Source of the DNA: an uncultured Bacteroidales bacterium
Lineage (GTDB): Bacteria > Bacteroidota > Bacteroidia > Bacteroidales > Muribaculaceae
Assembly (NCBI GenBank): GCA_902772455.1
Contig: CACYAW010000001.1
Span: 31,001 to 95,000, forward strand
Direction of reading: 5' to 3'
DNA: 64,000 bases
Under the pieces are notes generated by a model. It saw nothing but the letters and a program-made list of their open reading frames with translations, did no database searches and had not been told where the DNA came from. Below are positions 49,784-58,290 of the stretch, in pieces. The first letter of the stretch is position 1. The number at the start of each line of letters is the position of its first letter. The position numbers and the translations under genes were made by a program.

Positions 49784-50809
49784 ATGAAAAATCAATGCGT
49801 GCATAATAGCGAGCTCTCTCATGCCGACATCGTCCATCTGTTGACCGACGAGCCGGCAAGTCAACTCTATGCCCGTGCCGATGAGGTGCGGCAGGCGGCG
49901 CTGGGCAGCGATGTGCACCTGCGCGGCTTGATAGAGTTTTCCAATATCTGCCGCAACGATTGTCTGTACTGTGGCATTCGCCGTGGCAACAAGGGCGTGA
50001 AACGTTACCGCATGGGCGACGACGAACTGGTCGAGACGGCACGACGGGCTGTGGAGATCGGCTTCAAGACGATTGTGCTGCAGTCGGGCGAGGATATGCA
50101 CTTCGACCAGGACCGCATGAGCCGCATCATTGAGCGCATCAAGCAGATGGATGTCGCCTTGACACTGAGCATCGGGGAGCGTGATTACAGCGACTATGAG
50201 GCCTTTCGCAATGCCGGAGCCGACCGTTACCTGCTGCGCATCGAGACTACCGACGTGGACCTGTATCACCGCTTGAATCCCGGTATGAGTTGGCAACGGC
50301 GCAATGAATGCCTGTTGATGATCAAGGAACTGGGCTATGAAGTGGGGTCAGGCATCATGGTGGGTTTGCCGGGGCAGACCGTGGAGTCGATTGCCGGCGA
50401 CCTGCTCTATCTCAAGGACTTGGGAGTGGACATGGCGGGCATTGGCCCCTTTATTCCACATCCCGACACTCCGCTGGCCAATGAGCAGGGAGGCTCCTTG
50501 GAGATGGCGCTGCGCACAATGGCGGTGATGAGGCTGTTGTTGCCAGACATCAATATTCCCGCCACAACGGCCATGGAGAGCTTGCATCCGCAAGGACGCA
50601 TCATGGCGCTGAAGGCGGGAGCCAATGTGGTCATGCCCAACGTCACCGAGGGCGAGTACCGCCGCCTGTATGAACTCTATCCGGGCAAAATCTGTGTGGA
50701 CGATACCCCCCTGCAGTGCCGCACCTGCATCGGAATGAAGATCCAGAGCATCGGGCGCACAATAGGGCAGGGCAAGGGCGGTCACATCCGCTCGGCGTCC
50801 AGTGCCTAG
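49784..50809 (+). CDS. hydE: Radical SAM protein HydE ([FeFe]-hydrogenase maturation)
   Basis: HydE is one of three maturases that build the diiron part of the hydrogenase H-cluster. The 341-residue protein has the radical SAM motif CRNDCLYC (Cys56, Cys60, Cys63), then RYRMGDDELVE, LQSGEDMHFD, GSGIMVGLPGQT and IGPFIPHPDTPLA, all typical of HydE rather than biotin synthase. A GTG at 49760 is inside the promoter box and was rejected. Neither hydF, hydG nor a hydrogenase gene is in the window. Confidence 0.88.
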   Translation: MKNQCVHNSELSHADIVHLLTDEPASQLYARADEVRQAALGSDVHLRGLIEFSNICRNDCLYCGIRRGNKGVKRYRMGDDELVETARRAVEIGFKTIVLQSGEDMHFDQDRMSRIIERIKQMDVALTLSIGERDYSDYEAFRNAGADRYLLRIETTDVDLYHRLNPGMSWQRRNECLLMIKELGYEVGSGIMVGLPGQTVESIAGDLLYLKDLGVDMAGIGPFIPHPDTPLANEQGGSLEMALRTMAVMRLLLPDINIPATTAMESLHPQGRIMALKAGANVVMPNVTEGEYRRLYELYPGKICVDDTPLQCRTCIGMKIQSIGRTIGQGKGGHIRSASSA

Positions 50810-50871
50810 CTCCGTGCTTGAATAATGAGTGATAACACGAATTTAACGCTAACCTAATATATTGAACGAAG

Positions 50872-51267
50872 ATGAACGAAGAAAAGAATGCCAACCAGGA
50901 ACAGCAACGCCTGGGCCAGCTCAAGAACCTGGTGATGCTTGCATCGGCCGACGAGCGCTTTACCGACTCGGAATTGGCTGTGCTCCTCGCTGTAGCCTCA
51001 CGCGAGAACATCTCTCCCGAGGAGTTTAACCGTGTGATGGAGAATCCCGACAGCGTTGACATCGTCCTGCCCGAGGATGAGGATACCAAGCTTGCCTACC
51101 TGCGCGACATGGTGGCCATGATGATGATTGACGGAGAGCTTGACGAGGAGGAAATGGCCATCTGCAAGCTCTATGCAATGGCTCTGGGGTTCCAGGGCAG
51201 CATCGTTGACGGCATGATCGCCGGTGTCATCGACAGCCTTGATGCCGAGGAAGGTTCTAAAGAGTGA
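50872..51267 (+). CDS. TerB-like acidic protein
   Basis: The 131-residue cytoplasmic protein has the TerB-type helical pattern with acidic positions: LVMLASADERFTDSELAVL in the first half, and MMIDGELDEEEMAICKLYA in the second. Such domains may bind divalent metals. Strongly acidic, no signal peptide. It starts 62 bases after hydE, and the next gene follows after 34 bases. Confidence 0.6.
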   Translation: MNEEKNANQEQQRLGQLKNLVMLASADERFTDSELAVLLAVASRENISPEEFNRVMENPDSVDIVLPEDEDTKLAYLRDMVAMMMIDGELDEEEMAICKLYAMALGFQGSIVDGMIAGVIDSLDAEEGSKE

Positions 51268-51301
51268 GCTGCCGGTTTGTCTCAAGTAATGTGACCGTGC
51301 A

Positions 51302-51742
51302 ATGAGAGTCTATAGATTGCATGCCTTGTTGATGTCCTCACTGCTGACCTTGCTGTTGTCTGTCCAATGCTTTGGACAGGAGGGGGTGGCGGTGGGCTTT
51401 GACACCTATATTGCCGAACTGAATGCCCAGTGCCCCATCTTGGACGGCGAGAACTGGTCTCTCAGTTCTTTCACCGTTCAGGGTGACACCGTCCAGGTCG
51501 AGTTGCTGGTGCCCACCAATTTGTCGATGTTCCTGTCCATGCTCACGAGCAAGAACGACAATGTGCGCCGCCTGTGGTTTAAGCAGCTCAGGCACTATGG
51601 CGACACATGGAATGACTTTGTGCAGCGGATGATTGAGAACGGGCGCATGCTTGACCTCATCCTGCGTCCCAAGGACACCGACACGCGTGCCACCGTCTTC
51701 TTTACGCCAGACCATCTGCTTCGCTTTTCCGAGGAAGAATAG
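51302..51742 (+). CDS. Small secreted protein of unknown function
   Basis: The 146-residue protein has a signal peptide (LLMSSLLTLLLSVQCFGQ). The mature part alternates short strands and helices (VQVELLVPTNLSMFLSML, then RQ-rich and acidic segments) and resembles no family I can name. It is probably periplasmic and cotranscribed with the TerB-like gene. Confidence 0.6.
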   Translation: MRVYRLHALLMSSLLTLLLSVQCFGQEGVAVGFDTYIAELNAQCPILDGENWSLSSFTVQGDTVQVELLVPTNLSMFLSMLTSKNDNVRRLWFKQLRHYGDTWNDFVQRMIENGRMLDLILRPKDTDTRATVFFTPDHLLRFSEEE

Positions 51743-51850
51743 GCTGGCATGTCATCATTTGAGGAGTTGGCGATGCTTGGCGGATGAATTGGCATAGTTC
51801 TTGCAAGACAATGACTTAGAAGTATTTTAACGCTAACAATTGACAAGAAA

Positions 51851-52498
51851 ATGAAGAAAACAGCTATCGTAGCCATCGCGGCAGCAACCTTGTTGATGTC
51901 AAGCTGCCAATCCATGCACCAGTTCTATGGCGCCACCACGGGCGCTTCGATTGGTGGCATGTTCGGCTCGGCCATCGGCGGCATTGCCGACGGTCCCCGT
52001 GGCAGCGACATGGGCACTGTGGTGGGTATGGCCATCGGCGGCATTATTGGTGCTGCGGCCACCGCTCCCAAGACCGATGACGGCAATTACCGTTCTTCGG
52101 ACTATTACTATGAATATGGCAGTGACGATTACCGTCAGAACAACGCCTATAGCCATTTTGTCAACATCGAGATTGAGGAGCTGCGTTTTGTGGATGAGAA
52201 CAATAACCGCGCCCTCGATGCCGAGGAACATGCCAAGTTGGTGTTCATCATGCGCAACACGGGCCGCGATTATGTCTATGACATCGCTCCGGTGATCACC
52301 GTCAGCGGCACCAAGGAGATTTTCCTCTCACCCACGGCCATCGTCAAGGAAATGGCTCCCGGCAAGGCGGTCCGTTACCAGAGCGAAATCATCGCGACCA
52401 AGAAACTCAAGAACGGCACCGTCGATTTCTCCATCGGCTTCTCGGACGGTGACAAACTCTACACCATGCGCTCCTTCCAGTTGCGCACACGCAAATAA
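51851..52498 (+). CDS. Glycine-zipper lipoprotein
   Basis: The 215-residue protein has a lipobox LLMSSCQS (Cys19), then Gly-rich helices of the glycine-zipper kind (GASIGGMFGSAIGGIAD and VVGMAIGGIIGAAA, residues about 31-70). From about 100 a beta-rich domain follows (EELRFVDENNNRALDAEEHA, then FIMRNTGRDYVYDIAPVI) similar to CARDB-type surface domains. Outer-membrane attachment is likely. Function unknown. Confidence 0.72.
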   Translation: MKKTAIVAIAAATLLMSSCQSMHQFYGATTGASIGGMFGSAIGGIADGPRGSDMGTVVGMAIGGIIGAAATAPKTDDGNYRSSDYYYEYGSDDYRQNNAYSHFVNIEIEELRFVDENNNRALDAEEHAKLVFIMRNTGRDYVYDIAPVITVSGTKEIFLSPTAIVKEMAPGKAVRYQSEIIATKKLKNGTVDFSIGFSDGDKLYTMRSFQLRTRK

Positions 52499-52503
52499 AA
52501 AAA

Positions 52504-52556
52504 CAGACCCGTCAAGGTCTGCCTGTGCCGTGGCTATGCCGCGGCTTTTTTGTTTT
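52504..52556. terminator. Double-hairpin terminator between convergent genes
   Basis: cagacc/ggtctg (52504-52521) is followed by a G+C-rich stem gccgtggc/gccgcggc and a T run. It separates the lipoprotein gene from murI, which ends at 52564 on the other strand. Confidence 0.75.
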
Positions 52557-52563
52557 ATCGTGG

Positions 52564-53412
52564 TTACAGGATAATGCGATGGGCGTTCACGGGTTCGTTA
52601 ACGAACACGCTGGCCAGCGGGGAGAAGTGGTCGGGATCCTCGGTAGTGAAATACTTGCAGACTCCACCGCGGCTGCAGTGGCGGTCAATCTCGGGATGGC
52701 GTTTCAGGTAGTCGGCAAGGCTCTCGGCAACGATGGGACCCTGCTGGATGATGTTCACCCCTTGGGGCTTGTACTGGTTGATCTTGTCGATGAGCAGGGG
52801 GTAATGGGTGCAGCCCAGGATGATGGTGTCGATCTCAGGACAATCGTTCATCAGCAGGTCGATGTCTTTCTTGACAAAGTAGTCGGCACCGTTGCCGCCG
52901 CTCTCGCGGTTCTCGACCAGAGGCACCCACATGGGGCAGGCATGACCGTGCACCTTGCAATGGGGGTACATGCCCTCGATCTCGATGTTGTAACTCTTGC
53001 TGGCGATGGTGCCTGGCGTGCCGAACACGCCGATGTGTCCCGTGCGGGTCAATTCACCCACTTTTTCCACGGTGGGCCTGACGACTCCCAGCACGCGGCG
53101 ATCGGGGGCAATGCGTGGCAGGTCCTGCTGCTGGATGGTCCGTAACGCCTCGGCCGAGGCGGTATTGCAGGCCAGGATGACCAGGTGGCAGCCTTGGGCA
53201 AACAAGTGCTTCACAGCCTGTAGCGTGAACTCGTACACCAGTTCGCGGGAGCGCGTGCCGTAAGGCGCGCGGGCGTTATCTCCCACAAAGAGGTAGTCAT
53301 ATTGGGGCAATACCCGCCGGATGTCACGCAGGATTGTCAATCCGCCAAATCCCGAATCAAAAACGCCGATGGGAGCTTGCCTGGTGCCGCTGTCATGAAT
53401 GATTGTCGCCAT
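52564..53412 (-). CDS. murI: Glutamate racemase
   Basis: MurI makes D-glutamate for peptidoglycan. The 282-residue protein has IGVFDSGFGGLTIL (residues 15-28), FVGDNARAPYG, the first catalytic Cys82 in LACNTASA, and the second in LGCTHYPLL. The length is usual. It diverges from folP; both have TAnnTTTG boxes in the gap. Confidence 0.96.
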   Translation of the reverse strand: MATIIHDSGTRQAPIGVFDSGFGGLTILRDIRRVLPQYDYLFVGDNARAPYGTRSRELVYEFTLQAVKHLFAQGCHLVILACNTASAEALRTIQQQDLPRIAPDRRVLGVVRPTVEKVGELTRTGHIGVFGTPGTIASKSYNIEIEGMYPHCKVHGHACPMWVPLVENRESGGNGADYFVKKDIDLLMNDCPEIDTIILGCTHYPLLIDKINQYKPQGVNIIQQGPIVAESLADYLKRHPEIDRHCSRGGVCKYFTTEDPDHFSPLASVFVNEPVNAHRIIL

Positions 53413-53432
53413 ATTGAATCACTTATTTGCTG

Positions 53433-53471
53433 CAAAGATACTCCATTTTTGGAAAATATTATGTAATTTTG
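53433..53471. promoter_or_regulatory. Divergent -7 boxes for murI and folP
   Basis: TATCTTTG on the minus strand (53440-53433) and TAATTTTG on the plus strand (53464-53471) are full matches to TAnnTTTG. The folP box ends only eight bases before its ATG, so the folP leader must be very short. Confidence 0.55.
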
Positions 53472-53479
53472 CAGGTTAA

Positions 53480-54364
53480 ATGTTTATATCAACGGATTTG
53501 CAACCGTTCAAGCCTTATAGCCTTAACCTGCATGGCAGGCTAGTGACCATCGACCGTCCATGGGTGATGGGCATCATTAATGTCACACCCGATTCGTTTT
53601 ACAGTGGTAGTCGGGTGGGGGACGAGCAGATGCTTCTGGAGCGTGTGCACCAGATGCTGGATGAGGGCGCTGATGTGCTCGACGTGGGCGCCTGCTCGAC
53701 GCGTCCCGGCAGCCAATCGGTAGATGCCGTGGGTGAGATGGAGCGTTTGCATTGGGCGCTCAACGTCATCAGGCGTGTGGCTCCAGACAGCGTCATCTCG
53801 GTGGACACCTATCGTGCCGATGTGGCACAGCGCTGCGTGGAAGAGTGGGGAGCCGATATCATCAACGACATCTCGGGCGGAACGCTTGACGAGGCGATGT
53901 TCACCACGGTGGCGCGGTTGCATGTCCCCTCTGTGCTCATGCACATGCGTGGCACTCCTGCCACCATGGCTTCGATGACGCAATATGACAATGTTGCCGC
54001 CGAAGTGCTCGAATGGATGGCACGGCGCATCGATCAATTGCGGCAAATGGGGGTGGCCGACGTGATCGCCGACCCGGGCTTCGGCTTTGCCAAGACTTTG
54101 GAGCAGAACTATGAACTGCTGGCAGGTCTTGACGCTTTTCACGCGCTGGAGGCCCCGCTGCTGGTGGGAGTTTCGCGCAAACGCATGATTTACACGCCGC
54201 TGAACAGTGACGCCGATCATGCATTGAATGGAACGACTGTTCTGAACACCCTGGCCCTGGAACGGGGCGCCCACATCTTGCGAGTGCATGATGTGCGTCC
54301 TGCTGTCGAGGCTGTAAAACTTATATCGCTGGCTCATCCTCGGTTTGCTGGTAAGACTAAATAA
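53480..54364 (+). CDS. folP: Dihydropteroate synthase
   Basis: FolP joins 4-aminobenzoate to the pterin pyrophosphate in folate synthesis and is the sulfonamide target. The 294-residue protein has VMGIINVTPDSFYSG (residues 29-43), DVGACSTRPGS and VISVDTYRADVA, and near the C-terminus VGVSRKRMI. The length is usual. The ATG lies a few bases behind the -7 box, implying a short leader. Confidence 0.95.
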   Translation: MFISTDLQPFKPYSLNLHGRLVTIDRPWVMGIINVTPDSFYSGSRVGDEQMLLERVHQMLDEGADVLDVGACSTRPGSQSVDAVGEMERLHWALNVIRRVAPDSVISVDTYRADVAQRCVEEWGADIINDISGGTLDEAMFTTVARLHVPSVLMHMRGTPATMASMTQYDNVAAEVLEWMARRIDQLRQMGVADVIADPGFGFAKTLEQNYELLAGLDAFHALEAPLLVGVSRKRMIYTPLNSDADHALNGTTVLNTLALERGAHILRVHDVRPAVEAVKLISLAHPRFAGKTK

Positions 54365-54374
54365 TGACAAAAAC

Positions 54375-55160
54375 ATGGCATCATCTATCTTTACGCTTTT
54401 CAGTATCAAGGACCTGATTGACATCTTGCTGGTGGCGACACTGCTTTATTATCTGTACCGCACCATGAAGAGTTCGGGCTCGCTCGACATCTTTGTCGGC
54501 GTTCTCGCGTTTGTGGTCGCTTGGGTGGTGATGTACAAGATTCTGGACATGCGCCTGATAGGCACGTTCATGGACAAGTTCATCGACATCGGCCTGTTCA
54601 TCCTTGTGATTCTGTTTCAGGATGAGATCAAGCGCTTTCTCACCGAGCTGGGCTCACGCCGGGGGCTCAAAATCTTTGAGAAACTGTTCAAGAGCAAGGC
54701 CGAGGTGGAGGACGAGAAAAAGTGGATCATGCCGGTGGTCTATTCCTGCATGAACATGGCAAAGACCAAGACGGGCGCCCTCATCGTCATTAAGCAGGAC
54801 ATGCCGTTGACCGATTATGAACGCACGGGAGATATCATCAATGCCGACATCAACTCCCGCCTGATCGAGAATATCTTCTTCAAGAACAGCCCGTTGCATG
54901 ACGGAGCCCTGATTATTTCGGGCAGCAAGATCATGAGTGCTGGTTGCATCTTGCCGGTGTCACACGACACTAACATTCCCCGCTATCTGGGACTGCGGCA
55001 CCGCTCGGCAAAGGGTATCGCCCAGGCGACCGACGCCATTGCCATCGTAGTGAGCGAGGAGACAGGACGCATTTCCTATGCCTACAAGGGCGAACTTCAC
55101 TTGAACCTGTCGAGCACCGATCTGGAGCATGCCTTGTCGGCGCTTGTCGAGAAAGAATAA
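54375..55160 (+). CDS. cdaA: Diadenylate cyclase CdaA
   Basis: CdaA makes the second messenger c-di-AMP from two ATP. With the ATG at 54375 the protein has 261 residues: three N-terminal membrane segments (e.g. IDIGLFILVILF) and a DAC domain with LHDGALII and LRHRSAKGIAQ motifs. An upstream in-frame ATG at 54345 would overlap folP. It starts ten bases after the folP stop and is probably cotranscribed. Confidence 0.93.
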   Translation: MASSIFTLFSIKDLIDILLVATLLYYLYRTMKSSGSLDIFVGVLAFVVAWVVMYKILDMRLIGTFMDKFIDIGLFILVILFQDEIKRFLTELGSRRGLKIFEKLFKSKAEVEDEKKWIMPVVYSCMNMAKTKTGALIVIKQDMPLTDYERTGDIINADINSRLIENIFFKNSPLHDGALIISGSKIMSAGCILPVSHDTNIPRYLGLRHRSAKGIAQATDAIAIVVSEETGRISYAYKGELHLNLSSTDLEHALSALVEKE

Positions 55161-55212
55161 ACTGATAATGATGAAACCGGTGTCTAGAGAATAGGTGCTG
55201 GATGGAATAGAT

Positions 55213-55797
55213 ATGTTTGATATTGACGGAACATTAGTGAGCCTGGACCTGGTGAAGCGCTTCTTTTGCTGTGACTTGGACACCTGCTTGGGAAGCTGTT
55301 GCATCGAGGGCGATTCTGGCGCTCCACTGACCGAAGAGGAGTACCAGCAGCTAAAAGCAATCCTGCCCGAGGTGTGGGATGACCTGTTGCCTCAGGCCCA
55401 AGAACAGATCAAGGAACACGGCGTTGCCTATGTTGACGTTGAGGGAGAACTGGTCACTCAACTGGTAGGCGGGGCAAATTGTGTCTTCACCACCTATGAG
55501 CGTGGAGGCATGTGCCTGTGTGCTATCGAGAAGGCCTACCGAGAGGGACGCATCAAGTGGCGCAAGCCCATTTCGTGCTACCTCTATCCGGTGCGCGTCA
55601 AGCGATATCCGGGATATGAGGCAGTAAATTTTGACCGTTGGAAAATCTGTAAGTGCGCCGAGGTGCTGGGACGACATGAGGGCATCCGTTTATATCAATT
55701 CCTGCGTGAACCGCTCATCGAGCGTTTTGGCCAGCAGTGGTACGACCAGCTTGTGGCCTCTTGTGAACTATATATAAAAGAATATTTGAACGATTAA
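55213..55797 (+). CDS. DUF3109 family cysteine-rich protein
   Basis: The 194-residue protein has the start typical for the family (LVSLDLVKRFFCCDLDTC, then GSCCIEGDSGAPL) and further Cys at CLCAIEK, ISCYLYP and ICKCAE. The spacing resembles the zinc/iron-sulfur cluster binding YkgJ group, so a metal cluster is likely. ATG at 55213 fits the family better than GTG at 55195. The role is unknown. Confidence 0.8.
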   Translation: MFDIDGTLVSLDLVKRFFCCDLDTCLGSCCIEGDSGAPLTEEEYQQLKAILPEVWDDLLPQAQEQIKEHGVAYVDVEGELVTQLVGGANCVFTTYERGGMCLCAIEKAYREGRIKWRKPISCYLYPVRVKRYPGYEAVNFDRWKICKCAEVLGRHEGIRLYQFLREPLIERFGQQWYDQLVASCELYIKEYLND

Positions 55798-55809
55798 AAT
55801 GGATTTCAT

Positions 55810-57531
55810 ATGAGACGGACATTTGTTGCTTTAATGGCTTTTCTATTAAGTGCAGTTGCATCATTTGCTCAACTGACTATTGACGGTAAACGTTTAGCCT
55901 ATGACCGATTGACCCATTCTTATCTTTTGTCGGTACCCCTATCAGAATTCGGTAAACAATTTGAAAAACCTATCGTGATTGATGACACGGTGTCTTGGGT
56001 GCTGATCAACGGCCGACAGGTGAGAACATCGGTGAATTTGCCGGTCGTTGACGGCGCGACGACCTATACGATGGTCTTTTCGCATAAGGGCGTGATTTCC
56101 CAAGTGACATTGCGTTTCACCTGCCTCCCCATCGTGTGCATGCAGGGTAATTTCAATGACGTTTACTCGGTGGGTGATGTCCAGGTCACTATTCCCGAGG
56201 AGCATCAGACGCAAGACTATAGGGCCCGTATCAAGTGGGCTGGAGGAACAACACTCTATGACTGGATCGAAAAGCATAACTACCACATCAAGTTCATCGA
56301 CGAGAACGGGGAAAAAATGGATGTCTCGTTCTTTGGCTTGCGCAAGGATAATCACTGGAGGTTGGATGCCGGCATCATTGACATGTTGCGTTTCCGCAAC
56401 AAGGTGGCGCATAGCCTGTGGGCCGATTTCCAATCAAAGCCATATTATGCTGATGTACAGCCCAAGGCAATGAATTATTCGCGTGGCGAACATGTGGAGG
56501 TGTTCTTAAATGGTGTGTATATGGGCTTCTTTGACATGGCTGAGTTCCTGGACCGCAAGCAGATGAAGTTAAAGAAGTATGACGATCTGTCGAGCGAGTT
56601 CCACGGCTTGATGTGGAAAGGTAAAGAGGTCACCCGTCAGACTTTGTTCAGGAAGGACTCCGTCATTAACAACACGCAGGAGCATTGGGCGGGTTTTGAC
56701 CTCATGTATCCCGATATTGATGATGTCAACCCAACGGACTATTCGCTGTTGAACAACGCCATCAAGTTTGTGGCGACAAGTGACGACGCGACTTTTGCCA
56801 GCCAAGTGGGCGATTATTTCGATCTGCCTGTACTTGCCGACTATTACGTGTTCATCACGATGTTGTTTGCTATTGATAACAGCAGCAAAAACGTTATTTG
56901 GGGATGCTACGATGGTGCTGTGGACAAGAAACTCACACTTGCTGTATGGGATCTCGAAGCCACTGTAGGGCAACACTGGTATGACGGTAACGGATTCTAT
57001 CATGCCCCTGAGATCCAGCCCGAAAAAGATTTGTTGAGCTGCCGTTTCTCCGCCCTGAACAAGAACAAGTTGTTCATGCGCTTGCTGGGAATTCCTGAAT
57101 TCAAAAAGCTGGTCGTGTATCGCTACTGGCAGTTGCGCCGCTCTGTGCTTGAACCTAATAATATGATAGCGAGATACAAAGCCGTCTTGGATGCGTTGGA
57201 AACGAGTGGCGCACTGGCGCGTGAAAGCGAGCGCTGGAGCGGTTCGCCCGACATTTACAACCGTCCTCTCGACTTCTATGGGGAGTTTGAGTATCTGAGT
57301 GACTGGATTCGTCGGCGTGTGGTTTACCTGGACAATAATGACTTTGCAGGAAGGCCGGGCGATGTGGACAATGATGGCGATATCACCATCGGAGATGTCA
57401 CCTTGATTATCGATTTCCTGAATACAGGGGAATATGACAGCTCTTTTGTCGGTGATCCCGATGCCGATGGTGATGGAAAGGTGAATATCAGCGACGTCAT
57501 TGAAATGATCGATATATTGCTTGGACATTAA
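55810..57531 (+). CDS. Secreted CotH-kinase-fold protein with dockerin
   Basis: The 573-residue protein has a signal peptide (LMAFLLSAVASFAQ) and a CotH-like domain (about 130-490): HWRLDAGIIDMLRFRNKVAH, VEVFLNGVYMGFFDMAEFLD and LAVWDLEATVGQHWY follow the pattern of spore-coat CotH atypical kinases. Residues about 517-573 make a dockerin pair (GDVDNDGDITIGDVTLIIDF and a second DADGDGKVNISD loop). Secreted CotH proteins in Bacteroidota have no known substrate; the dockerin suggests assembly with other secreted proteins. Confidence 0.82.
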   Translation: MRRTFVALMAFLLSAVASFAQLTIDGKRLAYDRLTHSYLLSVPLSEFGKQFEKPIVIDDTVSWVLINGRQVRTSVNLPVVDGATTYTMVFSHKGVISQVTLRFTCLPIVCMQGNFNDVYSVGDVQVTIPEEHQTQDYRARIKWAGGTTLYDWIEKHNYHIKFIDENGEKMDVSFFGLRKDNHWRLDAGIIDMLRFRNKVAHSLWADFQSKPYYADVQPKAMNYSRGEHVEVFLNGVYMGFFDMAEFLDRKQMKLKKYDDLSSEFHGLMWKGKEVTRQTLFRKDSVINNTQEHWAGFDLMYPDIDDVNPTDYSLLNNAIKFVATSDDATFASQVGDYFDLPVLADYYVFITMLFAIDNSSKNVIWGCYDGAVDKKLTLAVWDLEATVGQHWYDGNGFYHAPEIQPEKDLLSCRFSALNKNKLFMRLLGIPEFKKLVVYRYWQLRRSVLEPNNMIARYKAVLDALETSGALARESERWSGSPDIYNRPLDFYGEFEYLSDWIRRRVVYLDNNDFAGRPGDVDNDGDITIGDVTLIIDFLNTGEYDSSFVGDPDADGDGKVNISDVIEMIDILLGH

Positions 57532-57593
57532 ACGGCAAGATACTTTTCAAGATCCTTATTTTCTTGATAAAGAAGAAAAAAGTTGATTTTGCG

Positions 57594-57624
57594 CTTGCCA
57601 GTTAAAGAATTTGTAGTACCTTTG
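57594..57624 (+). promoter_or_regulatory. Promoter for rplS
   Basis: CTTG (57594-57597), 19 bases, TACCTTTG (57617-57624) is a near-complete match. The leader to the ATG at 57709 is about 80 bases. Confidence 0.65.
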
Positions 57625-57708
57625 CCGCGCTTTTCGTAATCTCTGACAAGAAATAGAGTAGCTTGTGTATATTGCGAAGTGATTATTAACAGATTAAAAG
57701 AAGTAAAA

Positions 57709-57919
57709 ATGGACTTGATTAAAGTTGCAGAACAGGCATTTGCTACAAACAAGCAGCACCCGCAGTTTTTCCCGGGTGACACAATCACGGTAGCATACCG
57801 CATCAAGGAGGGTAACAAGGAGCGTATCCAGCAGTGCTAAGCTGTATTACCTGCGTGGTCTCACCGGTAAGAAGGCTCGCATCAAGGAGCGCCGCATCGT
57901 CAAGAAGGAGGAGGCATAA
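57709..57919 (+). pseudogene. rplS: Ribosomal protein L19 gene with internal deletion and frameshift
   Basis: The first 42 codons (MDLIKVAEQAFATNKQHPQF, then DTITVAYRIKEGNKERIQQ) are a normal L19 N-terminus. The frame then reads Cys and TAA (57838-57840). From 57836 the +1 frame reads AKLYYLRGLTGKKARIKERR and ends at a TAA at 57917-57919, the normal L19 C-terminus. About 50 residues in between, including the conserved RGVVI and VERIFP parts, are missing, and the join is out of frame. Both ends are otherwise well kept, so the loss is very recent, or it is an assembly error. Confidence 0.85.
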
Positions 57920-57959
57920 AACTCTCCCCATTCTTTCTTTAGAACAATCAAGTCAAGGA

Positions 57960-57996
57960 CCAAGGCACACAATCAGCGCCTTGGCCTTGTTTTTTT
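57960..57996 (+). terminator. Terminator behind rplS
   Basis: ccaaggc (57960-57966) pairs with gccttgg (57978-57984), followed by ccttg and a seven-base T run ending at 57996. The next gene's ATG starts directly after the T run. Confidence 0.75.
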
Positions 57997-58290
57997 ATGG
58001 AGAACCTTCAAGATAACTCTCAGCAGACGGGTGCCGCACGCAGGGCACTGGATGCGGTCAAGCAATGGCTTGGGCGTCTGTCATTCCGCACAGGGGTGAT
58101 CGTGCTGTCGTTGTGTGTGCCGTGCTATGTTTTTTCGTTTGCGCAAATGGCCCTGCCGATCTCCGCAAAGGCCAAGGGCGTCTTGTGGGTCGTTTTCTTT
58201 GGTCTTGCCAAGACTTTTCAATACGGTGGCCTCACGATTCTGGGGGTTGAGGGATGGAAGCGCCTTAAGGCCCGCTTCAGGCGCCGTTGA
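57997..58290 (+). CDS. Small inner-membrane protein
   Basis: The 97-residue protein has two membrane segments (GVIVLSLCVPCYVFSFAQM and VLWVVFFGLAKTFQYGGLTI) between basic ends, and resembles uncharacterised conserved Bacteroidales proteins. Its ATG follows the rplS terminator without a gap, so it depends on read-through. Its stop abuts that of the convergent ATPase gene (58290/58291) with no space for a terminator. Confidence 0.65.
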   Translation: MENLQDNSQQTGAARRALDAVKQWLGRLSFRTGVIVLSLCVPCYVFSFAQMALPISAKAKGVLWVVFFGLAKTFQYGGLTILGVEGWKRLKARFRRR

